64,000 nt of DNA from Hemicordylus capensis (taxonomy: Eukaryota > Chordata > Lepidosauria > Squamata > Cordylidae), in the NCBI RefSeq assembly GCF_027244095.1, contig NC_069662.1:16952501-17016500 (forward strand). Direction: 5' to 3'. A program made the position numbers and the translations under genes. Shown piece by piece: positions 20,901-31,500 of the stretch; the stretch's first letter is position 1, and every line of letters begins with the position of its first letter. The notes below the pieces were generated by a model. It was given only the letters and a program-made list of their open reading frames with translations, had not been told where the DNA came from and ran no database searches.

Positions 20901-23858
20901 CCAAATCCAGGGCTTCTAATCTGGTGTTCTCTTTAGGAGAAGATAGCAAATAAGAGGCAGAGGAAAGGATAACATTTATTTCATGCATTTTTTAAAAGTT
21001 CTTTTTGGAGGGGAAAGTTTACTCAAGCAGTATACAACCTAAAAGTAGTAATAAAATAAGGGAACATGTTTTCTCTAGTGGGGGAAATGAAGATAGCAGG
21101 CACGTTTTGGAAGAGGCATTCCCCTTCCTTTTTGCTTTGGAGGAAATCACACATGTATGAAATCACACATGTATGTGTGCCATCTAAAAACAAGGGAAGT
21201 ATTTTTCTTCCAACTATTATATGAAAACTTAAGCAGATTTAATCAATCAATGCAAACATTTGATTAGCTATGATTTCTTTAATGGGATGGCAGCCCTACA
21301 GTAAAGTCATCATAACATTAGTGGAGTGTAATAAAAACATTGGCATCTGTGTAAAAAACAGCAGGGAGGATGCTCTTTTATTCAGCTGAGGGATGTACAG
21401 CGAAGCAGTCTGGTAGGTCTCTTCTAGGAGAGTGCCCTAGGTCTGTGTTAAGCTAAAGTGCCATTGAGTTGTCAACTCCTAGCGACCACAGAGCCAAGTA
21501 GTTGTCTGGTAGAATACAGGAGAGGTTTACCATTACCATCTCCTGTGCAGTATGAGATGATGCTTTTCAGCATCTTCCTATATCGCTGCTGCCTGATATA
21601 GGTGTTTCCCATAGTCTGGGAAACATACCAGCGGCTATTCGAACCAGCAACCTCTTGCTCGCTAGGCAAGTTACCTCCCCGCTGTGCCATTAGGTGGCTA
21701 GGTCTTGTGGTACCCCCATTGAAAGTTGCCTACTCTGAGCCTTGGGATATCCACTCATGCCATTGCTACATATTTATTCCAAGGACTGTGCCCAGGTTCC
21801 CATCTCATTCTTTAGTCCCCTGCATTATAGTTCTTTCAATGCACTTTAAAAAAAAAGTTAGAAGAAGAGTTCTGACGGAACGTCATAGTTGCTGGCTAAA
21901 GACTTCCACATCTGAAAGAATAAGTAATTTTAAAAAATAAACTCACGTCTTGTTCTATCATCTATTTTCGGTACTTTTGAGGGGAACAGTCTTTGCTGGA
22001 AAACAGGATCTAGTTGTTGACAGGGGGAAGAGTATCAATGCAAGGAACATACACTGGTTTGTTATTTTTAAAATATTCTCTGTTAAAAACCTGTAAATTA
22101 GAAATTGACAAATAGAGGCCCAGTCCAGAAGCTTCTTGTTTGACACCCATCATAGGTTTTTACCCCAGTGCTTAGGAATCAATATTTAAATCTGAATTTT
22201 TAAAAAAAGACTGGACTTACCATTTTGCCGAGGATGGGTATATGCTGGGGAAAAGGCATGAAAGAAAAATATGAAAAGATGAGTTAAGGGGGAATTGGTC
22301 ATAGGTTAGTATTAAGGTTCTATCCCATATTTTCTTTGTATAGCTCAATGTACATTTTATTTATTACATTTTTATTCCAGCTAACCTCCAAAGCACTCTG
22401 ACTGGTACATATAGTTCCACCTCTTTTATTCTTATAACAGTCCTGTGAGGTAGGATAGGCAGAGTGACTGGTCCAAAGTCTTCATAGGAACATAGGAAGC
22501 TGCCATATACTGAGTCAGACCATAAGTCCATCTAGCTTTGTATTGTCTGCACAGACTGGCAGCGGCTTCTCCAAGGCTGCAGGCAGGAATCTCTCTCAGC
22601 CCTATCTTGGAGATGCCAGGGAGCAAATTTGGAACCTTCTGCTCTTCCCAGAGTGGCTCCGTCCCTTAGGGGAATATCTTACAGTGCTCACACATCAAGT
22701 CTCCCATTCATATGCAACCAGGGTGGACCCTGCTTAGCTAAGGGGACAAGTCATGCTTGCTACCGCAAGACCAACTCTCCTCTCCATTCAATGAATTTAG
22801 TTGAGTGGAGATTTTAACTTGAGCCTCCAACATCCTTGCCTGCCATCCTAAGCACGACACTACAGTGGCTCTCTAACAACAGCAAAAAATTATTTTAATA
22901 ATTGTTTGTGTGACATACAGAACTTCAGCAAGTATGAGTTTTCTTGGCATAGAAATTCAGGGAGAAGTCTACTGAAAATTCCTTTAAGGAGCAGGTAGCA
23001 ATTAAATCTCTCGGGAAGGAACAGAAAGTAGTGTCTACATAGAACAAAGACTCTAAGTTTACTCTCTAGCTCAGGGATTCTCAATGTGTGGGTCCCCAGA
23101 TGTAATTGGACTTCAATTCCCATAATTCCCAACCAAAGGCCACTGGGGCTGGGGATTATGGGAGTTGGAGTCCAATAACATCTGAGGACCCAATGCTGAG
23201 AAACCCTGCTCTAGCTAACCCTGTATGCTGGTACTCAGCTGTGGGAGCCTCCGGGTTCTCTGCACTGCCCTGTTATATCCTGGCTGTACCTGGGTCCAAG
23301 GCCATTTCTACATATTGGTGGAAGTCTCTCAGGATTTGAATAGGGTCCAAGTTGTGGTGACTGAGGCTCTCCTGGGAAAAGAGAAGCAAAGTGGGGGGTT
23401 GGAGAGGTTCTACTTACCAGCCCTAGAAAAGAAATCCAAAAGGAGGAAGAGCAGCTCCATAAATTAATAGTGATCTGGAATTTGTCCTCTGGGTCTTCTG
23501 GGCTACTTCCCACATTGTTCAAGTTTGTCACAGAAAACATACCTTATAGAGAATTGCAGCTTAGCTGTGTGTGGTAATACAAGTGTTCACAAACACAGGT
23601 TATCTTTGCTTCATGTTCACATTTTATATTTTCTCCCTAAAACAGCTTGTATCTACACCTTAAATGCATTGTTGGCCCTAGCCAGAACTCAGAAGAAGCC
23701 TGGATGAGGGAGTTAGGGTCGGTGGTCACATCCTGGATTTCTTAGGGGAACATCGTTTGTGAAGGAAAATGTAGGTAATCTTGCCTAAGGCATGACAAAT
23801 GCCATGCGGACTTCGTGGTTTTAGCAGGCATTATATCAGTCCCCACATATATGCATAA

Positions 23859-23911
<53 letters not shown>

Positions 23912-25344
23912 GTATAATTAGCTAAGATGTACCCGTGACTAATCCCATATGTGGCAGCTATCGTGAGAGTTTGCGAGCGAGCAAGCTGCCAGGAGGAGGA
24001 GAGAAAGCTGCGGTGGCGGGCGGGGGGAGAAAGTGGAGAGAAAGCTGCCGGTGGCGCTGGGGAGGGGGAGAGAAAGCGGCGGTGGCACCCAGGGGGAGGG
24101 GAAGAGAAAGCTGGGTGCAGCGTGGGGAGAGAAAAAGCGGTGGCGGTGCTGGGTGGAGAGAGAGAGAGTGGCGTCAGTGCCGGGGTGGGGGGAGGGAAAG
24201 TGGTGACAGTGCCGGGGTGGAGGGGGGAGAGAGCTGAGAATGAGGGGGGGGGGGAAGGAGGGGGGAAGAAAAAAAGTACAACTAGAGGCGCAGATGCTCT
24301 GTGCCTGGGACAGCTAGAATTTAATAATTTCTGTTGTTATTTTTGTATCCAGTGTGGGCTGTAAGAAGAGAGAGTTGTACTTGAATCGGAAAGATCCCCT
24401 CCTCAATCTACAGGATTCAGGTTGGGACACTCTGGTGTTCACCTTCTCCGTCTGTAAAATGGGGATGATGATAGCAACCAACCTCAAGGTTGTCTTGAGA
24501 GTGAGTGCTATAGACTTAATGAAGGGCTTTGTAAAGGAAATGTAGCATCCATGATCTTGATCTAACTGGCACTTTACTCTGTTTTAATATCATACTTTAC
24601 TACAAATCAAAATGTTTTGCTTCCTACCCTGAGCTTCAGAGGATGAAGCACCAAGTGGGGCTTCCTGGCATGCCCCTCACAAAACAGACACACGTGTTCA
24701 TCACATGTCAGCAGTGTATATGGAATTACAGCCTGACCATTATTTAAAGAAAAATTAATATTTACCTTAACATCAACAACAGTGAAGTTAATGGAATGAG
24801 AAAATTGTTCTTTCTAGTTCTTAGGGCAACAGAGAAACTGTCAAATCCCTACCTTGCACTCCTCGAATTCTTCCTCCTCTGTATCCTCATCCTCCTGCTT
24901 GTGACAATGGACCTCCAGGTAAGTCTCTCCCATAGCTTCAAGGTCCACCAGGACTCTGGTGCCCGAGCGAGACACAGGCACCCCTTTGTCACGGAAGATG
25001 AAGGTGGGGAGCTTATGTTCATAACTGCTCGAATCTTTGGCGATGCCCCCACTGATGAGGGCCAACTTGGGGTTAAACCTCACCGGGATGAGAAAGTCGA
25101 AGTTATTGGAACTCTCTTCTGTCTGAAGGTGCAACCCTTCCCTGTAGCTGCCCACCAGGATGGGGTCCTTGGGGTACAGCCCAGTGCTGGACTCGTAGGC
25201 CCACTTCACCAGCTTTCCCACGGTGCTCTTCACCACAAAGAAGTTCTTCCCCACCCTCCAGTTCTTGTCTCCTGGGAGGAAGACCTTGGCTGTGAAGAAC
25301 TGCTGCAGCCACCTCTCTCCTTCAGGTAGATCCTCCGTGCTCAT
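17907..25344 (-). CDS. Mab-21/cGAS-fold protein, MAB21L3-like
   Basis: Seen: main exons in transcript order 25344-24853 (ATG), 23371-23290, 20930-20666, 19024-18874 and 18320-17907 (stop TAG). All are in phase and encode ~468 aa. Two possible in-phase microexons are listed separately. Nucleotidyltransferase-like segment: ILVGSYREG (GS at residues 65-66) followed by NNFDFLIPV. Later blocks are ETVPVNLMPAIQ, LVPKGGFWRLSFSHAE and SYHLKTILLWCCEIYPQ...LPHYFLRPINLFS, which match Mab-21 domains. The block EDIDADGGQRK..W and the HYF-NLF run are nearest human MAB21L3. There is no cGAS zinc thumb (HxCCxC). The usual acidic triad reads N81, D83 and Asn, so catalysis is doubtful. Odd: a C-terminal ~70-residue charged tail rich in E/K. 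Promoter: CTATAAAATAG lies only ~10 bp before the ATG. The neighbour is THOC6, convergent with it. Function unknown; membership of the Mab-21 family is firm, the exact orthologue is not. Confidence 0.85.
19365..19805 (-). mobile_element. L2-type LINE 3' end, split by a C/T-rich insert
   Basis: The minus strand carries the tail seen elsewhere in the window (GTGATTCTCTTTATTTAGCA through CCTGAGCCGTTTTTGGAAGG). About 240 bp of C/T-rich sequence at 19436-19676 interrupts it. The insert starts near GCACAGAGCATCTG, a string it shares with the GA-rich block at 23993-24305. Confidence 0.65.
21455..21705 (-). repeat. tRNA-derived SINE (GGGAAATG family)
   Basis: Reverse of the 14326 family: it begins near AGCCACCTAATGGCACAGCG on the minus strand and ends GTTGACAACTCAATGGCAC. 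It lies in an intron of the Mab-21 gene. Confidence 0.75.
21947..21961 (-). other. Weak candidate 15-nt microexon of the MAB21L3-like gene
   Basis: AAAATAG precedes 15 nt that are followed by GTGAGTTT. The acceptor has a poor pyrimidine tract. It is in phase, and may simply be chance. Confidence 0.2.
22221..22244 (-). other. Candidate 24-nt microexon of the MAB21L3-like gene
   Basis: On the minus strand CCTTTTCCCCAG precedes 24 nt, which are followed by GTAAGTCC. Both splice sites are near consensus. Its length is a multiple of three, so it fits the phase-1 junction between the 23290 and 20930 exon ends and would add eight residues. Confidence 0.45.
22365..22790 (-). repeat. Sauria SINE tail followed by a 5S-headed SINE
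   Basis: 22365-22478 matches the 3' half of the Sauria SINE (CCTGTGAGGTAGGATAGGC on plus). 22480-22790 is a full 5S-headed SINE on the minus strand (head near 22770, body end GGCAGCTTCCTATGTTCC). Confidence 0.7.
23072..23218. mobile_element. hAT foldback MITE with 8-bp target duplication
   Basis: The 147-bp palindromic element runs from CAGGGATTCTCAATG to GAGAAACCCTG. It is flanked on both sides by a perfect CTCTAGCT (23064-23071 and 23219-23226). It inserted in the first intron side of the 23371 exon. Confidence 0.9.
23861..23912. repeat. (TG)n microsatellite
   Basis: About 25 TG units with a TATG end, in a Mab-21 gene intron. Confidence 0.95.
23993..24290. repeat. G/A-rich minisatellite
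   Basis: Irregular ~30-45 bp units of the form AGAGAAAGCTGCGGTGGCG followed by G-runs. It produces open frames on the plus strand (23935-24364) that are compositional, not genes. Confidence 0.85.
24418..24545 (+). repeat. MIR-like ancient SINE fragment
   Basis: The phrase TCCGTCTGTAAAATGGGGAT is followed by ACCTCAAGGTTGTCTTGAGAG and a later GGGCTTTGTAAAG. It follows the order of the amniote MIR core and tail (CATCTGTAAAATGGGGATAA, then the AGGGTTGTTGTGAGG region). It is strongly diverged, and lies in intron 1 of the Mab-21 gene. Confidence 0.6.
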
Positions 25345-25353
25345 CTTCACGGT

Positions 25354-25364
25354 CTATTTTATAG
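25354..25364 (-). promoter_or_regulatory. TATA/MEF2-like box beside the Mab-21 gene start
   Basis: CTATAAAATAG on the minus strand, 10 bp upstream of the ATG at 25344. It fits a TATA box, and its CTA(A/T)xTAG form also fits MEF2. The spacing is too short for a normal 5' UTR, so the true start site, or the site's role, is uncertain. Confidence 0.35.
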
Positions 25365-26623
25365 CCTTTCTGGTTCCCTCTCAACTTTTGCTTTCCCTTT
25401 CAAGCCATCCCTTCCCTCCCACTGGCTGATTCGCTAGTTGGGACTTCCGTCCTTGACAGTGGCTGGGGGCGGCGGCGAGGGGCAAACAAGTTAGGCTAGA
25501 ACCTTTTGCCAGAATGTTTACGTCCTGCTGGTGAAAGGCAAAGGGGCAGGAGGCACAGTTCATTCTCAGCTTGCACTCGCAGAGCTTCCCTGCTAATCTG
25601 CAGGTAAACACAGGGAAACAAGGGAAGAAGGAAAAGGCAGGCAGTAGTGAGCGGAGCTACTGCGCGTGCTCTCTCGCTGGCTTGATGATCGCTCCTAAAA
25701 AGACTTGAGTTCTCCGAGACACATCCTGTTGGCTGTAGCAAATGATGGAAAATTAAACCAGCTGTTGAAAAGTGTCACCATAAAATATTCATCCCGAGTT
25801 GTTGGCAAAGAAGTGGGGATCGAAAGGAAAACTGGAAGCCATAATTGCTCCTCCCCCCCCCCGCCGCGCCCCCGCTAAATGGCACAGTGGGGAAATGCTT
25901 GACAAGCAGAAGGTTGCCGGTTCGAATCCCTGCCTGCACTATAGCGGGCAGCAGCGATATAGGGAGCTGCTGAAAGGCATCATCTCATACTACGTGGGAG
26001 AAGGCAATGGTAAACCCCTCCTGCACTCTAACAAAGAAAACCACAGGGCTGGCAAAATCTCCATCACAGAAGAAAATCACAAGAAAGAAAGCAGTCGTGA
26101 CTGTGAGAAGTCAAGGCTGGTTGCGCTACTTTTGATTACATGTGAAGGATACCATTGCCTCTTTGAGTGCTTTCTTCTCATGTTAAACGGTGTGGGGCAA
26201 CAGCTCTCTGCAAATAGAAATCTAACAACCAGGGAGGGATGTGAATGATGCATGCCTCAGTCCCCCTTTCCCTGCTCTGCTGCTTCTGCTGCATTCTGCT
26301 TGCTGGCGAGGGACGTTGGCGTCCAATTACCTCATTCTGCTGCATGTGTGGTAGGTGGAAGTCACACCACGGGTTCTTTCAAAGGGAATGCAAAAGGGGT
26401 GAGAGAGTCCAAACAAACACTTGGATGGATCAAGAAGTTACATTTATATTTTTGAAATTTTAAATGTTATATATTTCCCATTTCCCCCCACTTTGGAAAC
26501 TACAGCTCTCAGTCCAACCAGGGTTGCCAAGAGTGGTGCTCTTACCCCTGGACTTTGGGGTCAATGTCCAGGGCCTCCACGCCCCCTGGGAGCCCCCAAA
26601 TCTAATTTAGTCTGTCCTGGGTG

Positions 26624-26819
26624 TAGTGTTCTGTCTAATTTTTTTCATCTGTGTGCGGAATGAATTTTGTTCTGGGCGACAGTATCAAGGCAGTGTGCGC
26701 ACACATATATTCAGAGTGGGACCTTCCTGATTCAACCTGAGCAGGATCTAAAATTATCTGAGCGGACATCAAAAAATCTGTGTGTGGATGCACATGCACA
26801 CACCTTAGAGGGGACACTG
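26624..26819. mobile_element. 196-bp hAT MITE, second copy
   Basis: Begins TAGTGTTCTGTCTAA and ends TTAGAGGGGACACTG. It is flanked by CCTGGGTG at 26616-26623 and 26820-26827. It is clearly the same family as 612-807. Confidence 0.92.
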
Positions 26820-28441
26820 CCTGGGTGGTGTGGTTACCACTGGCCCACACGCTGTGCTGTGCGGCTGAGTGTGATTATGACCTGTGCTGGGTGCTTTAGA
26901 GGCAGAGCAAGGAGTGGGGAAAGAAATGTGTGGGGTGGGAATACGTTAAGTTGCGTGTTGAAATGTTTCTGCTATTGCATATTTTGAATAAATAAATAAT
27001 AATATTTGCATAAATATACCTGGTTTATATTCTTACATTCTTGTGTGTTCAGTTGCTGTTTGTGCCCTCAAGAACCCACATGTAAAAAACATTATGTTTG
27101 TCACTGTGTGTGTGTGTAGAGGGGGATGATGCTTAACTTGTAAGGCTGGGTGGCGGCCTCCAAAGGCCTTTAAATCCAGGCTCCAAAATTCCCTAGGTGC
27201 ACCTCTGAAACCAACCAAGAAATAATGCCTGGATGGTGATAGGGTGTTGGCTTTCAACCCAATTCCTGAGACCATATTTTTTCTTCTCTTAAGTTTTTAT
27301 TGAAACAATACACTTCAGTTGCCAGAAATCCCTCTGTCCCTGGCTCCATCCCTTAAAATGTTCTGGGCTCCATCCCTAGGCCTTGCCCAGGTAACAGGAT
27401 ATCAAGTTGGTAGCATTAATTCTGGGACATGTGGTAGGATGCACATGCAATTCATGTGGGATACTAGCTTCACAAATGAGCATATGAACTTGTGAAGCTG
27501 CCTTGTACTGAGTCAGTCCGTCTAGCTCAGCACTGTCTGCCCAAGGGGTTCCCAACCTTGGGTTCCCAAATGCTGTTGGCCCTCAATTCCCATCATCCCC
27601 TTGGCCATTGCAGCTGGGGATGATGGGAGTTGCAGTCCAATGACAACTGGGAACCCAAGGATGGCAACCCCTGGTGTACAGACTGGCATGTGCTCCCTCA
27701 CGGAGCTATGCCCAGGGCCAGTATTAGCCTCATTGTGGAGATGCTGGCCCTGATAATCTCCCAAAGAGGCCCAGAGTTCCCCCGAATGTAATCTGAAAAC
27801 CATGTATCGTGCAATGGCTATGCATATTACACCTCCAGCAAAAAGATGGCGCTGTGTTGTTCCCTTGGTGTCAGGAGTGGCCCAAGACATTTGGCTGGCT
27901 AAGGCGAAGGACAATATGATGTCCCCCCCCCGCCCTGCAGGTGGGTGCTCAGCATTCTCAGGCCTTGTGGCCAGGGTAGCGATGGCGACACCTGAGTACC
28001 CTCATCCAGGCAGTAGTAACAGGGACGTTCCTAGCTCAAGTCGGGTGCGGGAGAAGAAGAGGCATGTCCCAGTAGGGCAGAGAAGAGAGAATAAACAGTG
28101 TGCTCCAGTGGAGTGAGAAAGGGTGGTGGTAGTGGATGGTGGGGTGGCACCCATGATGGCAGGTGCCCGACCCTTGCTACCCACCCCCTGCGTCCCTTCC
28201 TATGCTTGTCTCATCCTACCTCATGGATGGAAAGGCCACCCCTGTTTACTGTTTAGCATAATATTTCCCAGTGTTGTTCCTGGCTTGTCATTAAAAAAAC
28301 CATGAATGTGGGGGCATGTTTACCAGGTGTGTAACTATAAACTGCTCTGCCCCTCCACTTCCTGTGCTCCTCACCTCCTGACTGATTCCGCACACACACA
28401 CCCTTCTCCAAGGAAGACAAAAACAGTCAACTCTTGCTCAT

Positions 28442-28447
28442 TTTATT
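28442..28447 (-). terminator. Polyadenylation signal of the ZG16-like gene
   Basis: AATAAA on the minus strand, ~95 bp after the lectin stop codon, giving a short 3' UTR. Confidence 0.7.
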
Positions 28448-28540
28448 GATTTCTGGGGAGTGAATACTCCTTGACGGTCACACCTCTGTATATGGGTTGT
28501 TTGGTATGAGTGCGCATGTGGAAGGATTCCGCCCTCCATT

Positions 28541-31500
28541 TCATGGTTGCTTGTCCCAATGGAACCCAATGGCGTCCACCAAAGACCCCGAACGGCCACT
28601 GATGAAACGCAGAACTGTTTGTGGGAACAAAGGCTCCGCATTGAAGGTTGTCCCCGAACTGAAGCCAGGCCCAAAGGCGAAGAGGCGGCCCAAGTTGGTA
28701 CGGAAGGCGAGATACTCCACGTAGCCTGTGAAACGGCCCAGGACCTGCACAAATCCCTCTCCAGGGAAGAGCTGCACTTCAGACGGGCTGCCCGTCAAGC
28801 TCCCTTCGGTATTGGACCACGAGTCACCATAGCAAACCTGGATGCTTATTTCGGAGAGACAGAAGAGATGTTGTGAGGTTGCCATTTGCCCCTTCCCCCC
28901 TCCCGTCTGACTGTCCCTGTGTGCAACAACTAGGAGAGTGTAGCCCGATTCAGACATCATGCTATATGAGTGTACAGATGTCTGTACACTCGTACATGTA
29001 TTTGTGTGAATGACTGTGACTGTGTTCATTTTAAAAGTAAACCTGGAGACAGGCCCTTCAAATGGATGGTACAGATAGGAAATGTACTTCTGTATCTGCA
29101 TTCAACATACCATATGAATGGCTGTACCTGTGTACAAATCTGTACCTGTGTACACTGTACAATTGCACATGTGTTGAATATAACATATGGATGGGCTTTG
29201 TGTGTTCCAGTGAGCTAACTTCACTCTCATGCCCCCCAATTTTACTTTTAGTATGTGAATTAGAAAGTAGTATCCACTCTCAAAGGAGCCAGCCCTCTAT
29301 GTGTGTTCATGCCAGGCAGTAACCTGTGTTTGTACCCTGAATGGAAAGAGGCCAGCCCTGGGCAGAGACTTATGAAGAAATGAAAGCAGCATATGCCTTT
29401 GAGGGTGGCTACTTACGGATTTCCATCCATGATTCTGGTCTCTATACACCCTTATCTGTTGCGTTCCTAAACACAGCCCTGTTTGTGTATGTTCTCTCTC
29501 TCTCCTGTCATAGAGTAAGGGGTGTCACCTTTCCTCCTGGCAATGGTCCTGTGCCTTTAGAAGCTATATGACATATAGAAACCCAACAGCTGGACCTTTC
29601 CCCAGCTTGGAGACACAGTGTTGGGGGGGAAACACCACATTTTTAATTTTTGCTTGCCACGCAACAGAAACTTTGCCAGGAGAAAATGTGGCAATCCTAT
29701 CTCAAGGTTATCCCTTAGGTTCCAGAAGAACTGACCCACACATGTTGAGCATTCTTAGAAGTGAGTTAAAAAGTAATTATCACCAACCAATCTGTATTCC
29801 TGATGTTCAAATGGCACTGCAGTTGTTCACATCGGTGTGCAGACAATGTGACAGAGTTGGGGGGGTGCTGGGCAGGTGTCTTTTGGTGTCACATGGGGGA
29901 AAGGGCCTGCTGTATCCAAAGAAGCTGGCAGGTGGAGAGCCACATTTAGCTTTCGACTCCCCTGCCACTGGTTCCTCTTTCATCTATCTGGTGGGGGCGA
30001 AGAAATCCCATTCTGGGGCTCTTCACATATGTGGTAATGGTATCCTGGGTCAAAATCTGCACATACCTTACGATATACTTGTCATTTGCTGCTATCCTCA
30101 GAGCTGTTATGGGGCCGTCCAGCTGGTTCTGCGATTGGTCAAAATGTTGGCCACTGCTGCCACCATATTCCCCCGAGTAAGAAGAGAACCTCACCTGGTC
30201 TGGACTCATAAAGGCAAAAGCAACAGGTTAATTAATCCTCCTCCTCCTTTTCCCCCTGCCATGTTCCCTGGGCAGAGTAACACCTGAGCCCTCTACTTTC
30301 TTCTTTCTTTCACCTCTATGTCTGGAAGAAAGACTTTGGGTCTGTATAGCAGAAAGAAAGTCTGTATAATAGCAACAGGTGTTATCCCAAGTTTACTTTA
30401 AAAGCTGATCACAATTCACTGCAGACTCACCCTGAAAACGTATGTTTGTCATACTCGCCTTCATTTTCAAGGGCTCAGTCCCAGAACTGATGGTTCAGTG
30501 TTGGGGCTTAGACCTTGGTCAGAAATAATTTCTTCATGCCAAACAGAAAAAGGCTAAGCACACATCAACTGAAAATAAAGTTACTGATTCAGTACTTTAT
30601 ATTTCATCATTATAAGTATGGACCCACAACAAAATTTGTCATGCATGTGTCTGAACATGGTGAAAGTTTTAAGCACCTTTCCCCCTCCGAAGCAGAAGGG
30701 ATGGTGACGAGGAAGTATTCTTCAAGTTGAGAAATTTCCCACTCTTTTTGTTCAAGCCTTCCTTTCCCCGCTGTTCCTTGCCACTGAGTTCCATTAGCAA
30801 TGCCAACCTGATTGTCTGTGATAACTGCTCTCTATGTCACAAACATTGCACTTCATTTGTAACCATAATTGGAAATAGAATTGTCTCGAGGCTCATGCGG
30901 ACAAGGGAGGGAACGTGTGCTCCTGGGGACTTCGTGCGGGACCAAGATATTACTGTGGTTCCGCGTGTTGTCTGAACTGGCCCCATGTGTATTTCAGTAG
31001 ATGAGGGGTAGGCAACCTTGGCTCTCCAGCTATTGTTGAACTACAATTCCCATCATTCCCAGCCACAATTTATTGTGACTAGGAATGATGGGAGTTGTAA
31101 TTCAACAACAGCTGGAGAGCCAAGTTTGTCTACCCCTGCAGTAGGTAATAGAGTCCTTTTTTCTCCAACATCAAACTTAGGCCACATTCACATGTAACGT
31201 GGAACCGAAGTTGCAGAAACCAGAGGTTTCCCTACTGTTACGTCCGAATGTGTGCAATTCTGCTCTCGTTCCAAAAGTGACCTGAGATTTTTCTCCACAA
31301 ACTCCAATTCGAACCCTAGTTTGTAGTGAGTTTCGCTGCTCATAACCAGGGTTCGGGTTCCAGAGCATTTCATCCGAATGCAGCACTGGAGGTTGAATTC
31401 GGTCAAACCAGAGTTAAGGGAGGAAGCTCCCCCCACTCTCCAGATGCGATTGGCTGGGTGGGCTGTCCTTCAAGCAAGGAGGAAGCCCGCGCAGCCAGTT

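Larger units (their letters stand above)
25345..28441. other. Intergenic region between the Mab-21 and lectin genes
   Basis: No supported gene. It holds a GGGAAATG-family SINE (25875-26060), a relative of the CAGAGGTGC hAT family (26525-26612, reversed), a 196-bp hAT MITE (26624-26819), another CAGAGGTGC relative (27125-27225, reversed) and a SINE body broken by a foldback MITE (27480-27720). The remaining ~25400-25860, 26060-26520 and 27720-28440 show no recognisable feature. Confidence 0.6.

Noticed and set aside
23422-23432. 5-nt exon between TTTTCTAG and GTAAGTAG (minus)
   Set aside because: Would shift the frame of the Mab-21 gene and is below plausible exon size.
23935-24364. Plus-strand Gly/Arg/Glu-rich ORFs
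   Set aside because: Products of the G/A-rich minisatellite.
24796-25329. Plus-strand ORF of 177 aa
   Set aside because: It is the antisense shadow of the first coding exon of the MAB21L3-like gene.
29568-30287. Plus-strand ORF of 239 aa
   Set aside because: It lies antisense to the ZG16-like exon at 30067-30199 and has no recognisable domain.
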